A DNA stretch of 64,000 nt from Planobispora rosea. GTDB taxonomy: Bacteria > Actinomycetota > Actinomycetes > Streptosporangiales > Streptosporangiaceae. Both the position numbers and the translations under genes were made by a program. Numbering within the stretch: the first letter of the stretch is position 1; each line of letters starts with the position of its first letter. Shown one piece after another: positions 38,527-47,892 of this stretch. The DNA is taken from positions 1 to 64,000 of the forward strand of contig NZ_BMQP01000047.1 in NCBI RefSeq assembly GCF_014648175.1. Reading direction: 5' to 3'. The notes under the pieces were generated by a model. The model worked only from the letters and a program-made list of their open reading frames with translations, did no database searches and was not told the DNA's origin.

Positions 38527-39243
38527 TCACCGGGTACGGCCTTGGCGGATCTTCGGTGACGCCGCCGCGGGGCCTTTCGATCGGGGCTGAGGCGAAAAGG
38601 GCGCAGAAGCCTGCGGGGCGCTAGGAGAGCGTTGGTGTGCCGCTGACACCCGCCCGCTTGGGCGCGCCGCCCCGCCAGCGGCAGCTGCTGCGGAAAGGCC
38701 GCGCAGATGGTCATTGGTCCGGGCGGCACTGGCCTGCAGCTGCGCCAGCTGGTTGAGCGCCTGGTGGTCGTCAGGGGTGGTCGCGGTGGCGGCCAGGCGG
38801 GTGTGCAAGACGGCGGCGCTGTCGGCGACGGCCCGAGAGACCTGGGATCCCACCGTCACCATGAACTGCTGCATGCCGGCACTGGCCACGAAGCGCGCGT
38901 AGTTTTGGCCGGCTGCGGCACTGATCGCGCGGCCCAGCTCGGCGTTGCCCTGCAGGAGCGCTTGGATGCGCTGGCCGTGCGGGCTGGATTCCACCTGCGG
39001 GTGCCGGGCGGCCTCGGGCCAGGCCGAAGCGGCCGGGCCGGAGCGCGGCACGGGGGCGGCAGGTCCGTCGGGCGTAACGGCGGATCCTTCGGAGAGCGGG
39101 TTGGCCAGCAGGTTCTTCAGCTGCTCGAAGGCCGCCTCGATGCGATCGGAGCCTGCGGCGGGCGATCCGCCGTACTCCCTCAGGGCTTTCATCATGCCGA
39201 TGAAGGTCCGGTCGAGGCTTTCGGAGTCGAGAGGGTCGGTCAT
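38527..39243 (-). CDS. transfer-region hypothetical protein, paralogue of its neighbour
   Basis: A 238-residue protein. Its middle, SPHGQRIQALLQGNAELGRA followed by QNYARFVASAGMQQFMVTVG, aligns with the upstream gene's SPHGQRMGAIYATLTELDAK and RAYSRLLADGRMQTFLAVAG. The two are therefore tandem duplicates. The C-terminal third is Ala/Ser/Pro-rich and disordered-looking. An AGAAGG lies about 10 bases before the ATG. Function unknown, probably a soluble or peripheral transfer component. Confidence 0.55.
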   Translation of the reverse strand: MTDPLDSESLDRTFIGMMKALREYGGSPAAGSDRIEAAFEQLKNLLANPLSEGSAVTPDGPAAPVPRSGPAASAWPEAARHPQVESSPHGQRIQALLQGNAELGRAISAAAGQNYARFVASAGMQQFMVTVGSQVSRAVADSAAVLHTRLAATATTPDDHQALNQLAQLQASAARTNDHLRGLSAAAAAGGAARPSGRVSAAHQRSPSAPQASAPFSPQPRSKGPAAASPKIRQGRTR

Positions 39244-39284
39244 GGTCGGCACACCTTCTGTCGGGTCGGAAAAGCGCGGGCCGG

Positions 39285-40217
39285 TTACCGGCACGGCCCG
39301 GGGCGGCGGCTCTGCGGCGGGATGGCCGGTGCCGCCGGGCGGCGGGGGGAGGTGCGGGGCGGGACAGCGCCCACAACGCCAGCGGTGGGTGAGACGCGCT
39401 GCGCGGCCGCCGCCCGCCCGGGGGGCCGCGCGGGCGTCGCCGATGGCGTGGTCGCGGCGGGCTGCGGCGTCGGCGCGGCCGCCGGGGCGGGCGCAGGATG
39501 CGCTTTGGCCGGGAGGTCGGTGTTCTGGCCGGCGCCGTGGTCGCTGCCCTCGCGTACCTGGCGCAGATTCTGCAGCGTTGTGAGGGCATCTCGGCGCTGG
39601 TAGGTGGCGGCGATGTTGCTCATGTGCCCGTCCAGCCGCTGCAGGGTGTCGTGGGCCGCGGCGGCGGCCGTCGCGATGCTGTGGGTGATGCGGGCACCGG
39701 CAACCGCCAGGAAGGTCTGCATCCGGCCGTCGGCCAGCAGCCGGCTGTAGGCGCGGCCGGCGACGGCGCGCACTTTCGCATCCAGCTCGGTGAGCGTGGC
39801 GTAGATGGCGCCCATACGCTGGCCGTGCGGGCTGGCGGCCACTTCGGGAAAGGCCAGCGCCTTTCGCACCTCTGCGGCTGGGGGGGTGACGTTTCGCCAT
39901 TCGGAGGCCAGGTCGAAACGCGCCCGGGCAAGGTCGGCCTGGCTGGGCGGCGCCAGGCCGACCTGTTCGCGAAAGTGCTGCAAACCGGCGCTGGCCAGAG
40001 CGTTCTCGCTGGTCGGCAGGCTGGTCAGGTGCTTTAGCCGGTGCAGGTGCGCGCTGATGGCGGCAAAGGCGGCGGTCACATCGGCCTCGGTGAGAGCGGC
40101 ATCCGGCCCGGTCTCGGCTGAGGAGGGGCCGGAGACGGGGGCGGGTGAGGCCAGCTCGCTCAGGGCCGCCAGCATGCCGGCGCCGGCGCTCTGAAGATGT
40201 TCGTCGGTGACGGTCAT
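39285..40217 (-). CDS. transfer-region hypothetical protein (310 aa)
   Basis: The ATG overlaps the stop of the coupling-protein gene (ATGA). Residues 1-200 are helical and related to the product of the next gene downstream; residues 220-310 are Pro/Ala/Arg-rich (AAPTPQPAATTPSATPARPP). It might be an accessory protein of the coupling protein or of the relaxosome. No named family. Confidence 0.55.
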   Translation of the reverse strand: MTVTDEHLQSAGAGMLAALSELASPAPVSGPSSAETGPDAALTEADVTAAFAAISAHLHRLKHLTSLPTSENALASAGLQHFREQVGLAPPSQADLARARFDLASEWRNVTPPAAEVRKALAFPEVAASPHGQRMGAIYATLTELDAKVRAVAGRAYSRLLADGRMQTFLAVAGARITHSIATAAAAAHDTLQRLDGHMSNIAATYQRRDALTTLQNLRQVREGSDHGAGQNTDLPAKAHPAPAPAAAPTPQPAATTPSATPARPPGRAAAAQRVSPTAGVVGAVPPRTSPRRPAAPAIPPQSRRPGPCR

Positions 40218-41998
40218 CAGCGCTCTCCATGCTCATCGGGTGCGGATCGGGAGCTTGTGGCGGCGAGGGCGTGCTGGGCGCGGCGGGTCAGGGCGTGCTG
40301 TTCCCGCTGGGCGGCCGCGGCGAGCTTGGCGGCGTAGGGCTCGGTCATCCACGGCCGCAGTTTGATCAGCGCGGGGCGGATGCCGGTGGCCAGCAGCAGC
40401 GCGGTGCCCTTGGGCAGGGCCCGCACGTCGGCGGCTTGGTAGATGCGTTCGGTGCGCGGGGAGGCGCTGGTGGAGCGGCCGCTGCTGCTGTAGGAGACGC
40501 TGGTCTCGATGACCTTGTGATCACCGATCAGCGTGGAGATCTTCGAGGCGAAGTCGGCGTCGTCCAGGCCCGCGCCGAGCACCTTGACGGTGGCCGCCGA
40601 CCACAGCGCGTCCATGCGGGCCTCGCCCCACACATCGGCGCCCTGCTTGTAGGACTGCAAGATCGTCACCACCGGGATGCCCATCGAGCCCAGGTAGGAG
40701 TAGTAGTCCGGCAACTTCTCGATCGGGCAGATGTTGGCGGCCTCATCCAAGATCGGCAGGACGGGGGGGTCGCAGCGGCCGCCGGCGCGCTCGGCCCGGC
40801 GGATGGCGGCCTGGAAGACCGCATCGGTCAGAGCGGCCACCAGCGGCGCGGCCGATCCGGCGCCCTTGTCCGACAGCAGATACAGCGTGTCGGTAGAGGC
40901 CACGAAGGCGTGCGGGTCGAAAGCGGGCCGGTGGGCATCGGGCAGCACCCAGGCCACGATGCGCGGATCCAGCAGGCAGGCCACGCACTGGCCGGCGGTC
41001 TCATAGATGCCGTCGCGGGTCTCGGGGGCGCCACGGACGGTGCGCTGCAGGTGATCGGCCAGGCCGGTGGCACCGGCCTCCTGCAGCAAGGTGATCGGGA
41101 GGCGATCGGCGGGGTTGCCCAGCCAGCGCAGCACCTCGGTGATGGGCCGGCCGGCGCCGGCGGCGGCGTGAAACAGCGCGGTCAGCACGTTGCCGGCCGC
41201 CAGCGCCCAGAAGTTGCCGCGCTCGCTGGCCGACAGCGAGGCGGCGATGAAGTGCCCGGCCAGGCGGCGGGCACCTTCGACGGTGCGGGCCTCGGCGAGG
41301 ATGTCCCACCAGAACTGCCGCTCCAAGTAGGCGATCTGCTGGGGATCGAAACCCCACAGCCGGCCGCGGGCGCGCCGGGGGGCGGCGGTGACCAGATACA
41401 CATCCGCCTTGCGGGAGGTCAGCAGCACCGGCCCGGGCGCGCGCAGCGCCCGCGGCACGGCGATCGCGGTGGTCTTGCCCGAGCGCGGCGCCATCAGGTG
41501 CAGCTCCACATCCTCAAAGCTGCTGCGCAGCTCCAGCCCGGCGTGCTCGCCCAGCAGCATGCCGGTCTCATCGGGCGCGGGATGCGTGACGGCCTTCAGC
41601 GAAGGGCGCAGGGTGCGGGCGCGCTCGGCGGCGCCGCGCGGGCTGAAGGGCCGCAGGTCACGTCGGCCGGCCAGGCCGGGCTGGGTGTGAAAGCGCCGGT
41701 GGGCGGCCAAGCCGAGCGGCACCAGGGTGCCGAGCCCTGTGGCGGCGACCCCGACGATCCCGATGCCGACCGCCAGCGGCGAGGCACCGGGCCACAGATG
41801 CTCGGCATCTCCGCTCACAAACGACAGCAAGGTGGCCAGGGAGAACGGCGGCGGCCGCCAGGCACCGCTGACGGCAAGCGCGCCCAGGCTGCCGCCCAGC
41901 CAGATGATGCCGGTCAGGCCGAAGGCGGTGGCCAGCAGCCCGGCGAGGATCCACGGGGCGGGCTCGGAGAAGGGGCTGGTCGGGCTGGGGGAGGTCAT
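40217..41998 (-). CDS. type IV coupling protein (VirD4/TraG family)
   Basis: A 593-residue protein with two N-terminal membrane helices (WILAGLLATAFGLTGIIWLG and PLAVGIGIVGVAATGLGTLV). Walker A is APRSGKTT at 170-177 and Walker B PPVLPILDEAANICP. After these comes the conserved IPVVTILQSYKQGADVWG. Coupling proteins are hexameric motor ATPases that bring the relaxase-DNA complex to the secretion channel. The start overlaps the VirB4-like stop (ATGA). Confidence 0.9.
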   Translation of the reverse strand: MTSPSPTSPFSEPAPWILAGLLATAFGLTGIIWLGGSLGALAVSGAWRPPPFSLATLLSFVSGDAEHLWPGASPLAVGIGIVGVAATGLGTLVPLGLAAHRRFHTQPGLAGRRDLRPFSPRGAAERARTLRPSLKAVTHPAPDETGMLLGEHAGLELRSSFEDVELHLMAPRSGKTTAIAVPRALRAPGPVLLTSRKADVYLVTAAPRRARGRLWGFDPQQIAYLERQFWWDILAEARTVEGARRLAGHFIAASLSASERGNFWALAAGNVLTALFHAAAGAGRPITEVLRWLGNPADRLPITLLQEAGATGLADHLQRTVRGAPETRDGIYETAGQCVACLLDPRIVAWVLPDAHRPAFDPHAFVASTDTLYLLSDKGAGSAAPLVAALTDAVFQAAIRRAERAGGRCDPPVLPILDEAANICPIEKLPDYYSYLGSMGIPVVTILQSYKQGADVWGEARMDALWSAATVKVLGAGLDDADFASKISTLIGDHKVIETSVSYSSSGRSTSASPRTERIYQAADVRALPKGTALLLATGIRPALIKLRPWMTEPYAAKLAAAAQREQHALTRRAQHALAATSSRSAPDEHGER

Positions 41999-43479
41999 GA
42001 GCTTGCGCTTTCTCGCCGGGTGCGCATGGCGGCGTCGGTGTCGTAAAGGCTCTGCTCGGTGGCGGTCAGCTGCAGCCGGACCGGGACTCCGGACCGCTGC
42101 CCGATCTTGATCAAGTACTTGCCGCGGCCCGGGTGCAGCTGGGAGGTGCCGTCCAGGCCGGTCGCGGTCGGCGCCGCCCAGGAGGCCACCAGCTCGATCT
42201 CGCCGTCGGTGAGGGGTTTTTGCTGGCTGATGCGGTGCAGTTCCCCGACCGACAGCGCGGCCAGCACGACGGTGTCGCAGCGCTCCATCAGCCCGCGGGC
42301 CTTGGCCCGGTCCTCTTCGGTGGGCAGCGCCTCGAGGTCCTGGAGGCTGTGAGTGATCATGATGCTGACCTCGCCCTTGGATCGGTTGAGTCGGGTGATG
42401 CCGTCCATGGCGGCCACCATGCCCGGCCCGGCCCGCAGCGCCCGCCACAGCTCGTCCAGCGGCAGCACGACCGGGCGTGGCATCCGCCCCAGCGCGCGGG
42501 CGGTGTCCACCGCGGCATAGGAGTACGACCAGGTGGCCAGCAGCCCGGCGGCCACGACGTCGTCGCCGGCCGACAGCAGGTGCGATAGGTCGATCGTCAA
42601 GGCGGGCTTGTCCAGGTCCAAGGGCCTGCTGGTGGGCCGGTCGAACAGACCGCTCAGCGGGCCGTCGCACAGGTTCTCCAAGGCGGCGACCACGCCGCGG
42701 ACCGCGCGCAGGTATTCGGCCTCCTCAGAGACGATGAGCCGCTCGCAGATCGCGGCGGGGCGGGTGCGCAGCACCTTGATGACGTCCGGGATGGTCGGAT
42801 CGGCGCGGGAGGCCTCGGCGGCGATGCGCACCGCGGCGTTGACGGCCGCGCTCTCCTCGGCGCTGGGGCGCCGGCCCAGGCCGTGGGGGGTGGCCAGCAA
42901 CGCGTGCAGCAGCTCGGCGCGGCGGCCGTTGAGCTCGGCGCGGATCCGCTCGGCCTCGCCTCGTGGCAGCTGGTCGAGGCCGCGGCCCAGCGGGCCGGAA
43001 TCCAGCGGGTTGATGGCGTCCAGGCCTCGGCCGACGCGCACCACCTGCCCGCCGAGCTTGGTGACCAGGCCGGCGTATTCGCCCTTGACATCACCGGGGC
43101 ACAGCAGGGTGTAGCCGTAGGCGACCAGGCCCAGGCTCAACCGCTTGGCCAAGGCGCTTTTCCCTGTTCCGGGGGAGCCCTGCAGCCAGACCGACGGGTT
43201 GGTGGTCAGGGTGCCGACCCAGCCGGGTGGATCCAGGCATACCAGCTCGCCGGTGAGCAGGTCGGCGCCGATCGGCACGCCCTCGGTGGGCAGGCCGCCG
43301 GCCAGCGGGAAGGGGAACAGTCCGGCGACCTGCACGCTGGTGCCCAGGTAGACGGTGCCGGAGGCGATGTGGGCGGCGCGGCCGCGGCTCCAGCCGCGGC
43401 GAGGCGCCACCTGGGAGGCGTCGATTGTCAGGTGCGCGGGCTGCGGCCGGGTCGCGCGGGTGCGCCTTTGCTTAGCCAT
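41995..43479 (-). CDS. VirB4/TraC-family conjugation ATPase
   Basis: A 494-residue soluble ATPase. Walker A GSPGTGKS is at 101-108 and Walker B VVLPLDELWRAL. The typical C-terminal block SIMITHSLQDLEALPTEEDR, then TVVLAALSVGELHRIS, follows. VirB4 proteins power assembly of the pilus and channel. It is short because the VirB4 N-terminal domain is split off into the SCO6880-like gene upstream, the common actinomycete arrangement. The start overlaps the previous stop (ATGGCTAA). Confidence 0.88.
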   Translation of the reverse strand: MAKQRRTRATRPQPAHLTIDASQVAPRRGWSRGRAAHIASGTVYLGTSVQVAGLFPFPLAGGLPTEGVPIGADLLTGELVCLDPPGWVGTLTTNPSVWLQGSPGTGKSALAKRLSLGLVAYGYTLLCPGDVKGEYAGLVTKLGGQVVRVGRGLDAINPLDSGPLGRGLDQLPRGEAERIRAELNGRRAELLHALLATPHGLGRRPSAEESAAVNAAVRIAAEASRADPTIPDVIKVLRTRPAAICERLIVSEEAEYLRAVRGVVAALENLCDGPLSGLFDRPTSRPLDLDKPALTIDLSHLLSAGDDVVAAGLLATWSYSYAAVDTARALGRMPRPVVLPLDELWRALRAGPGMVAAMDGITRLNRSKGEVSIMITHSLQDLEALPTEEDRAKARGLMERCDTVVLAALSVGELHRISQQKPLTDGEIELVASWAAPTATGLDGTSQLHPGRGKYLIKIGQRSGVPVRLQLTATEQSLYDTDAAMRTRRESASS

Positions 43480-44911
43480 CGGCCGGGTACACCCCGCAGC
43501 CCAGGCCGACCGCGAACCCGGCGGCCTGGCCGCCGTAGGCGCGGCGCAGCCGCAGCCGGGAATGCCCGGCGGCCTGCTCGACCTCGCGGCAGGCCTCGGC
43601 CAGCTGCGCGCGCTCGGCCACGGTGACGGTGACATACAGCGAGACCTGCACCAGTCCGGCGCCGGCGGCCTCTTCAGCGGCGGCGCGGGCCGCGCGGGTG
43701 GCATCGGCGCGGTCGCGGGCGGTGGAGGAGCGCCGGGCGCGGCGCGAGAGCTCCTCGCGGGTGGCGGCGGCGTTGACCTCCCGCTCCAGCAGCTGGGCGG
43801 CCATATCCCGGGGCAGGGTCCGATACAGCAGTGTGATGCGGCGGCGATGGCGGCCGGGGCTGAGCAGGCGCAGCAGCACGTCGTGGGTGACCTGCTGGCG
43901 CGGCAGCTCGGCCAGCACCCAACTGGCCGAGTAGGCGCCGTCGTGGCGGTAGAGGTCATAGCCCTCGCGGGCGTGAATCGGGCTGGCCTCGTGCCAGCGC
44001 AAGTCGTTCCAGCCGTCGGTGACGGCCTCGCTGGCGGGGTCGTAGGCGGTGCGCACGATGCGGATCATGTCGCTGGCCGAGGCGCGGGCGACGACTTCGG
44101 CGCCGGCCGCGGAGATGGCCAGTCCGCCCAGGGTGCGCAGCAGCTCGGCCACCGCGTCGGGCACCTGCCGGGGGGTGGCGGCGCCGATCGAGGGATCGCA
44201 GGTGATGGTCAGCCGGGTGCGGACCTGAGCTGAGGTGCGCGGCGCGGTGGCCACCAGCTCGCCCATGACCGAGCGGGCCAGGGCCGGGCTGGCCGGATCG
44301 AGGCGGTCGTGCACGTGGTCGGTGAGCTGGGTGCCGGGTTCGGGCACCAGTTCGACGGTGAGCGCGGCGTGGCGGATCGTGGCGTCGTCGGCCAGCCCGG
44401 CCAGCAGAGCCCCCCAGCCGGCCACGCGCCGGTTGACGTCACCGGTGTCGGCCAGCAGCGCTCCGGCCGGGCTGAGCATCAGCGTGGCCGACATGGCGCC
44501 GGTGCGCTGGTTCCACACGATGCCGATGCGGCCGCGGCCCGGGTCGGCCACATCCAGCAGCCGGGTGGGGGCCAGTACGCCGGGCAGGTGCCAAGGGCGT
44601 CCGACGGGCGTGAAGACCGAGCCGAGGTAGGTGGTGTGGGTACGCCATTCGGCCCAGCGCCAGCGCGCCCAGGCGCGCAGGTGCGCCACGACCAGGACGC
44701 CGTCGCGGCGGGCGATCGCGCCCGCCGCCACCAGGACCGTGACGGGCAGCAGGTACACCGTCACGGTGATGCCGGCCACGAACCCGATGAAGATCGGAAT
44801 GAGGATGGCGGCCAGCACGACTGCGGTCTGACGCGCATCCAGCGGACCGAGGCCCGCGCTGCGCGCCTCCCGCCAGCCTCCATACGTGCGGGGGTGGGAG
44901 GTGCTCGTCAT
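43472..44911 (-). CDS. SCO6880-like membrane protein of the transfer channel
   Basis: A 479-residue protein with two N-terminal membrane helices (AVVLAAILIPIFIGFVAGIT, VYLLPVTVLVAAGAIARRDG). Cytosolic sections follow (RIGIVWNQRTGAMSATLMLS, WNDLRWHEASPIHAREGYDL, SASWVLAELPRQQV). The whole matches the SCO6880/PrgI-like proteins found next to VirB4 in actinobacterial conjugative elements. ATG 44911 is my choice; ATG 44920, 3 bases after the previous stop, is also possible. Confidence 0.85.
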   Translation of the reverse strand: MTSTSHPRTYGGWREARSAGLGPLDARQTAVVLAAILIPIFIGFVAGITVTVYLLPVTVLVAAGAIARRDGVLVVAHLRAWARWRWAEWRTHTTYLGSVFTPVGRPWHLPGVLAPTRLLDVADPGRGRIGIVWNQRTGAMSATLMLSPAGALLADTGDVNRRVAGWGALLAGLADDATIRHAALTVELVPEPGTQLTDHVHDRLDPASPALARSVMGELVATAPRTSAQVRTRLTITCDPSIGAATPRQVPDAVAELLRTLGGLAISAAGAEVVARASASDMIRIVRTAYDPASEAVTDGWNDLRWHEASPIHAREGYDLYRHDGAYSASWVLAELPRQQVTHDVLLRLLSPGRHRRRITLLYRTLPRDMAAQLLEREVNAAATREELSRRARRSSTARDRADATRAARAAAEEAAGAGLVQVSLYVTVTVAERAQLAEACREVEQAAGHSRLRLRRAYGGQAAGFAVGLGCGVYPADG

Positions 44912-44923
44912 GGGCGGCATCCG

Positions 44924-46627
44924 TTAGCTGCGGTCATGGATGGTCAATCCTGTGGTGGCAGGCGGGGTGCGGGGGAGGCCGTCGCCGGGGGCCGGTGAGG
45001 GCGGTGCCGGGGCTGTTTCGGCCGCCAGGGGCCCGGCAGAGGGCAGGGCGGTCTCGCCGACCTGCTGCTGGAGGCCGGCGGCCGCGCCGAGGGCAACCGA
45101 GCCGGCCGGGACCGGTGAGGTGCCGGAATCGGCGGACGCGCCGACGGCGCCGCTGGGTGCCGCGACGGTGGTACCGGTCTCCGTCGGCGCCGAGGGCGCC
45201 GGTGCGCCCGGGGCGGGCGCCGAATCCGGCGGGACCGCGGGCATGGGCACGGTGTCGGAGGGGGAAGCTGTCGCCGAGGCGGCAGCTCGTGCCTCGGCCT
45301 GGTCGGCCGGGGCACCGGCCGGAGTGTCGGAGGGGTTGGAGGCTGGTGGCGGGCCCGTAGGTGTCGGCTGCGCCGGGGGCGCGGCAGGCGGGGAGGCAGC
45401 CGCCGGTTCGGTGCGTGGCGGCGTGGCCGGTGCAGGTGTCGCCCCGCCGCCCGCGCCGCTGGCGCCGTCGGTGAGTTCCCGGGTTCGGGCGTGATCGGCC
45501 GCGGTGGTCGCGCCCGCGGCGGAGCTGGCTCCCCCGCTGGAGATGCTGCCGGCCACGAGCGCCACATCGGCGGCCGTGCGCAGCAGTCCTCCGCCCCCGC
45601 CGCCGGTGGCCATCAGCCCGAACGGGGCAAAAGCCCGCATCAGCGCGGGCATCGCGATCAGTGACATCCCGAACATCAACAGCCCGTACAGCATGCCGCT
45701 GGCGCTGGTGCTGGCGCGCTCCTGGCGGACCGCGGCCACGATGATCAGCGCGACCATCGGCTTGTAGGTGATCGCAGCTGCGACCGCGGTGATGAGCTTC
45801 GGGAGCCACTGGCGGGTGGCGCCCCCGCCGACCTGCCCGGCCGCGGCGATCGGCAGCAAGATAGCCAGGATTGGGATGGTGGCGTTGCGCAGCAGCAGTA
45901 CCACCAGCTGCACGATCAACACCAGGATCAAGATGATGGCGAGCAGGAAGGTGTATAGCGTCAGCACCACGCCCCCTGCTTGGTGGGTGGGATCGTTTTG
46001 CAAGACCAGCGAGACGATCTCCTGCTGCATCAGGCAGTCGCCCATGCCTTTGTCTGGCTGCCATTTGCAGTTCTTGACGAGATCCCCCATGATCATTGCG
46101 GCGAGGGCGTCGGAGAACTCCAGCAGGAACCCGGTCACCCCCACCCCGACAAGGGCGATCACGCTCATGGTGATCAGGCCGCGAAAGGCCTGCAGCAGCG
46201 GAGCGGGGCGTCCGGCCGCCATGGTCTGCATCGCCTGAACCATTAGCAGCACCGCGGCGATCAGCCAGCCGATCGACAACGTGGTGCTGTACAAGGTGAT
46301 CGCGCCCTGACTGTCGAGATCAAGGCTGGACAGGCTCATCCACAGCTCCACGAACGAGCCGATGACGGCGTTGACGGCTTTGATCCCCAGGGTGTTGAGC
46401 GGCTGCAGCACGGTCTTGTCCACCGCCGCGGCGGCGGCTTCATCGGCCCGGTCGGCCACGACCGTGCCGCCGGCGCAGGCCACCAGGATCACCGGATTGG
46501 GCGGACACCACGGCGGGGCGGCCGCGGCTGCGGGCGCCGCACCGGCCATCGCCAGTGCGGCGGCGATGACCAGCGCGACCATCGGGATGCGCATCCTGCT
46601 GATCTGCCGCTCACGCATCGCGCTCAC
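44924..46627 (-). CDS. TrbL/VirB6-like polytopic membrane protein
   Basis: A 567-residue protein: signal-like start (IPMVALVIAAALAMAGAAPA), about seven hydrophobic helices between residues 90 and 330 (LLAIILILVLIVQLVVLLLR, SGMLYGLLMFGMSLIAMPAL), then a 240-residue Ala/Pro/Thr/Ser-rich tail. This is the form of TrbL/VirB6 inner-channel proteins in actinobacteria. GTG 46627 overlaps the previous stop (GTGA); ATG 46618 is an alternative start. Confidence 0.8.
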   Translation of the reverse strand: MSAMRERQISRMRIPMVALVIAAALAMAGAAPAAAAAPPWCPPNPVILVACAGGTVVADRADEAAAAAVDKTVLQPLNTLGIKAVNAVIGSFVELWMSLSSLDLDSQGAITLYSTTLSIGWLIAAVLLMVQAMQTMAAGRPAPLLQAFRGLITMSVIALVGVGVTGFLLEFSDALAAMIMGDLVKNCKWQPDKGMGDCLMQQEIVSLVLQNDPTHQAGGVVLTLYTFLLAIILILVLIVQLVVLLLRNATIPILAILLPIAAAGQVGGGATRQWLPKLITAVAAAITYKPMVALIIVAAVRQERASTSASGMLYGLLMFGMSLIAMPALMRAFAPFGLMATGGGGGGLLRTAADVALVAGSISSGGASSAAGATTAADHARTRELTDGASGAGGGATPAPATPPRTEPAAASPPAAPPAQPTPTGPPPASNPSDTPAGAPADQAEARAAASATASPSDTVPMPAVPPDSAPAPGAPAPSAPTETGTTVAAPSGAVGASADSGTSPVPAGSVALGAAAGLQQQVGETALPSAGPLAAETAPAPPSPAPGDGLPRTPPATTGLTIHDRS

Positions 46628-47421
46628 CCGCCCGGCCGGATGCCCAGCCAGCCGGCCGCGTTGAAGGCCGCCGTGCCCAGCTCGGCGTGCTCGGGCCGCG
46701 GCATCTGCTGGCTGGAGTCCTGCACCACCAGCCAGTCGCCGCCGCGCACATTCGGATGCCAGCGCAGGTGCGCGGTGCTGGCCGCTGGCAGGGTGTGCAG
46801 CGGCGCGCCGACGCCGGCCAGCAGATCCAGCGTCATGTTCACGCTGACGAGCACGTTGCTGGCATCGACGATGCGCCACTGCACGCCGGTGACCTGGACC
46901 GCTACGCTGGCATCCGGGGGGAGCTCGCCCTCGGGGCTCAGGCCGATCTGCTGGCGCATCCAGCGGGTGTTGGTGACGGCGTGGGCGCGGAAACTGTTCT
47001 GGTCGGCCGGGGCGAAGTAGACCTGCACCGCACCAGTGGCCCGGGCCGGGTCCAGGTGCCACACACTTTGGAACATCGCGGCCGCGGCCGCGGCCGCCCC
47101 TTGGGGGGTGCGCGGAAAGCCCACCCGGTAGGTGCGCTTCAGCAGGAGGGTGCCATTGGGCAGCGCCGTCCAGCGCTGCGGCGGCACGTAGCCGTCGCTC
47201 GCCGGCGGGCTCGCCGAGGCGGGCGGCGGCGGGGGCGCCAAGGCGGGCGGTGCGGTGCCGGCACCGACCGGGGGCGGCGGGGAGGGCGCCGGTGCGGGGC
47301 CGGAACCGCTCAGCAGCAGCGCGACGATCGCCACCAGGATGACGATGATCACCCCTGCGCCGATCAGGGCCCGGCGCGTGCGCTGCTGGGCCAGGGTGTC
47401 GAGGTCGGAGACCGAAGGCAT
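46624..47421 (-). CDS. VirB8/TcpC-like bitopic transfer protein
   Basis: A 265-residue protein with one N-terminal membrane helix (RALIGAGVIIVILVAIVALL), a Pro-rich extracytoplasmic stalk and a C-terminal NTF2-like domain (VGFPRTPQGAAAAAAAMFQS, VQWRIVDASNVLVSVNMTLD). VirB8/TcpC proteins nucleate the channel. An AAAGGG lies about 9 bases before the ATG. Confidence 0.7.
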   Translation of the reverse strand: MPSVSDLDTLAQQRTRRALIGAGVIIVILVAIVALLLSGSGPAPAPSPPPPVGAGTAPPALAPPPPPASASPPASDGYVPPQRWTALPNGTLLLKRTYRVGFPRTPQGAAAAAAAMFQSVWHLDPARATGAVQVYFAPADQNSFRAHAVTNTRWMRQQIGLSPEGELPPDASVAVQVTGVQWRIVDASNVLVSVNMTLDLLAGVGAPLHTLPAASTAHLRWHPNVRGGDWLVVQDSSQQMPRPEHAELGTAAFNAAGWLGIRPGG

Positions 47422-47433
47422 CGATGTGTCCCT

Positions 47434-47892
47434 TTAGCCGTTGGCGAAGAAGCCGATGATGGAGACCGTGCTGAGCAGGACGCCCAGTCCCACGATCACC
47501 CACATCACGTTGCTCATGCCTTGGGCGGCCAGGTTGTGGTTGCGCGTCTTGCCCGCCATGATCATGATCCCGGCGCTGCTGAAGCAGATCACCGCTATGG
47601 CCATGCCGCCGAACTTCATCGCGCCGAAGACCTTCTCGCCCAGCTGCCGGACTTCCTGTGGGGCGTCGGGTGGCACGTCCCGGAAGTTGAAGCCCCCGTT
47701 GCCGGGACCCGTGGTGCCACTCCCCGTGCCGGGCGGGGGCGTGGTGGCGGCCACCGCGGGGGCGGCGGCCTCGTCGCCGGGCAGCGCGAGGCCGCCGCTG
47801 GCGGCAGGCACGGCGGTCCAGTCGATCTCTTGCAGGTGCAGGGCCGAGCTCACCGAGGAGGCCGCGGCCTCCAGCAGGTGCAGGGTCGTCAT
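47434..47892 (-). CDS. pilin-like (TrbC/VirB2-type) membrane protein
   Basis: A 152-residue protein. A Pro/Gly-rich N-terminal half is followed by two hydrophobic helices (FGGMAIAVICFSSAGIMIMA, VMWVIVGLGVLLSTVSIIGF) separated by a short basic loop. This is the TrbC/VirB2 pilin pattern seen in Gram-positive transfer systems. The start overlaps the previous stop (ATGA). Confidence 0.65.
   Translation of the reverse strand: MTTLHLLEAAASSVSSALHLQEIDWTAVPAASGGLALPGDEAAAPAVAATTPPPGTGSGTTGPGNGGFNFRDVPPDAPQEVRQLGEKVFGAMKFGGMAIAVICFSSAGIMIMAGKTRNHNLAAQGMSNVMWVIVGLGVLLSTVSIIGFFANG

Noticed and set aside
40229..42046. A 605-codon open frame on the + strand
   Set aside because: It is antisense to the coupling-protein and VirB4 genes, whose Walker motifs are clear; its composition is Gly/Gln/Arg-rich shadow.
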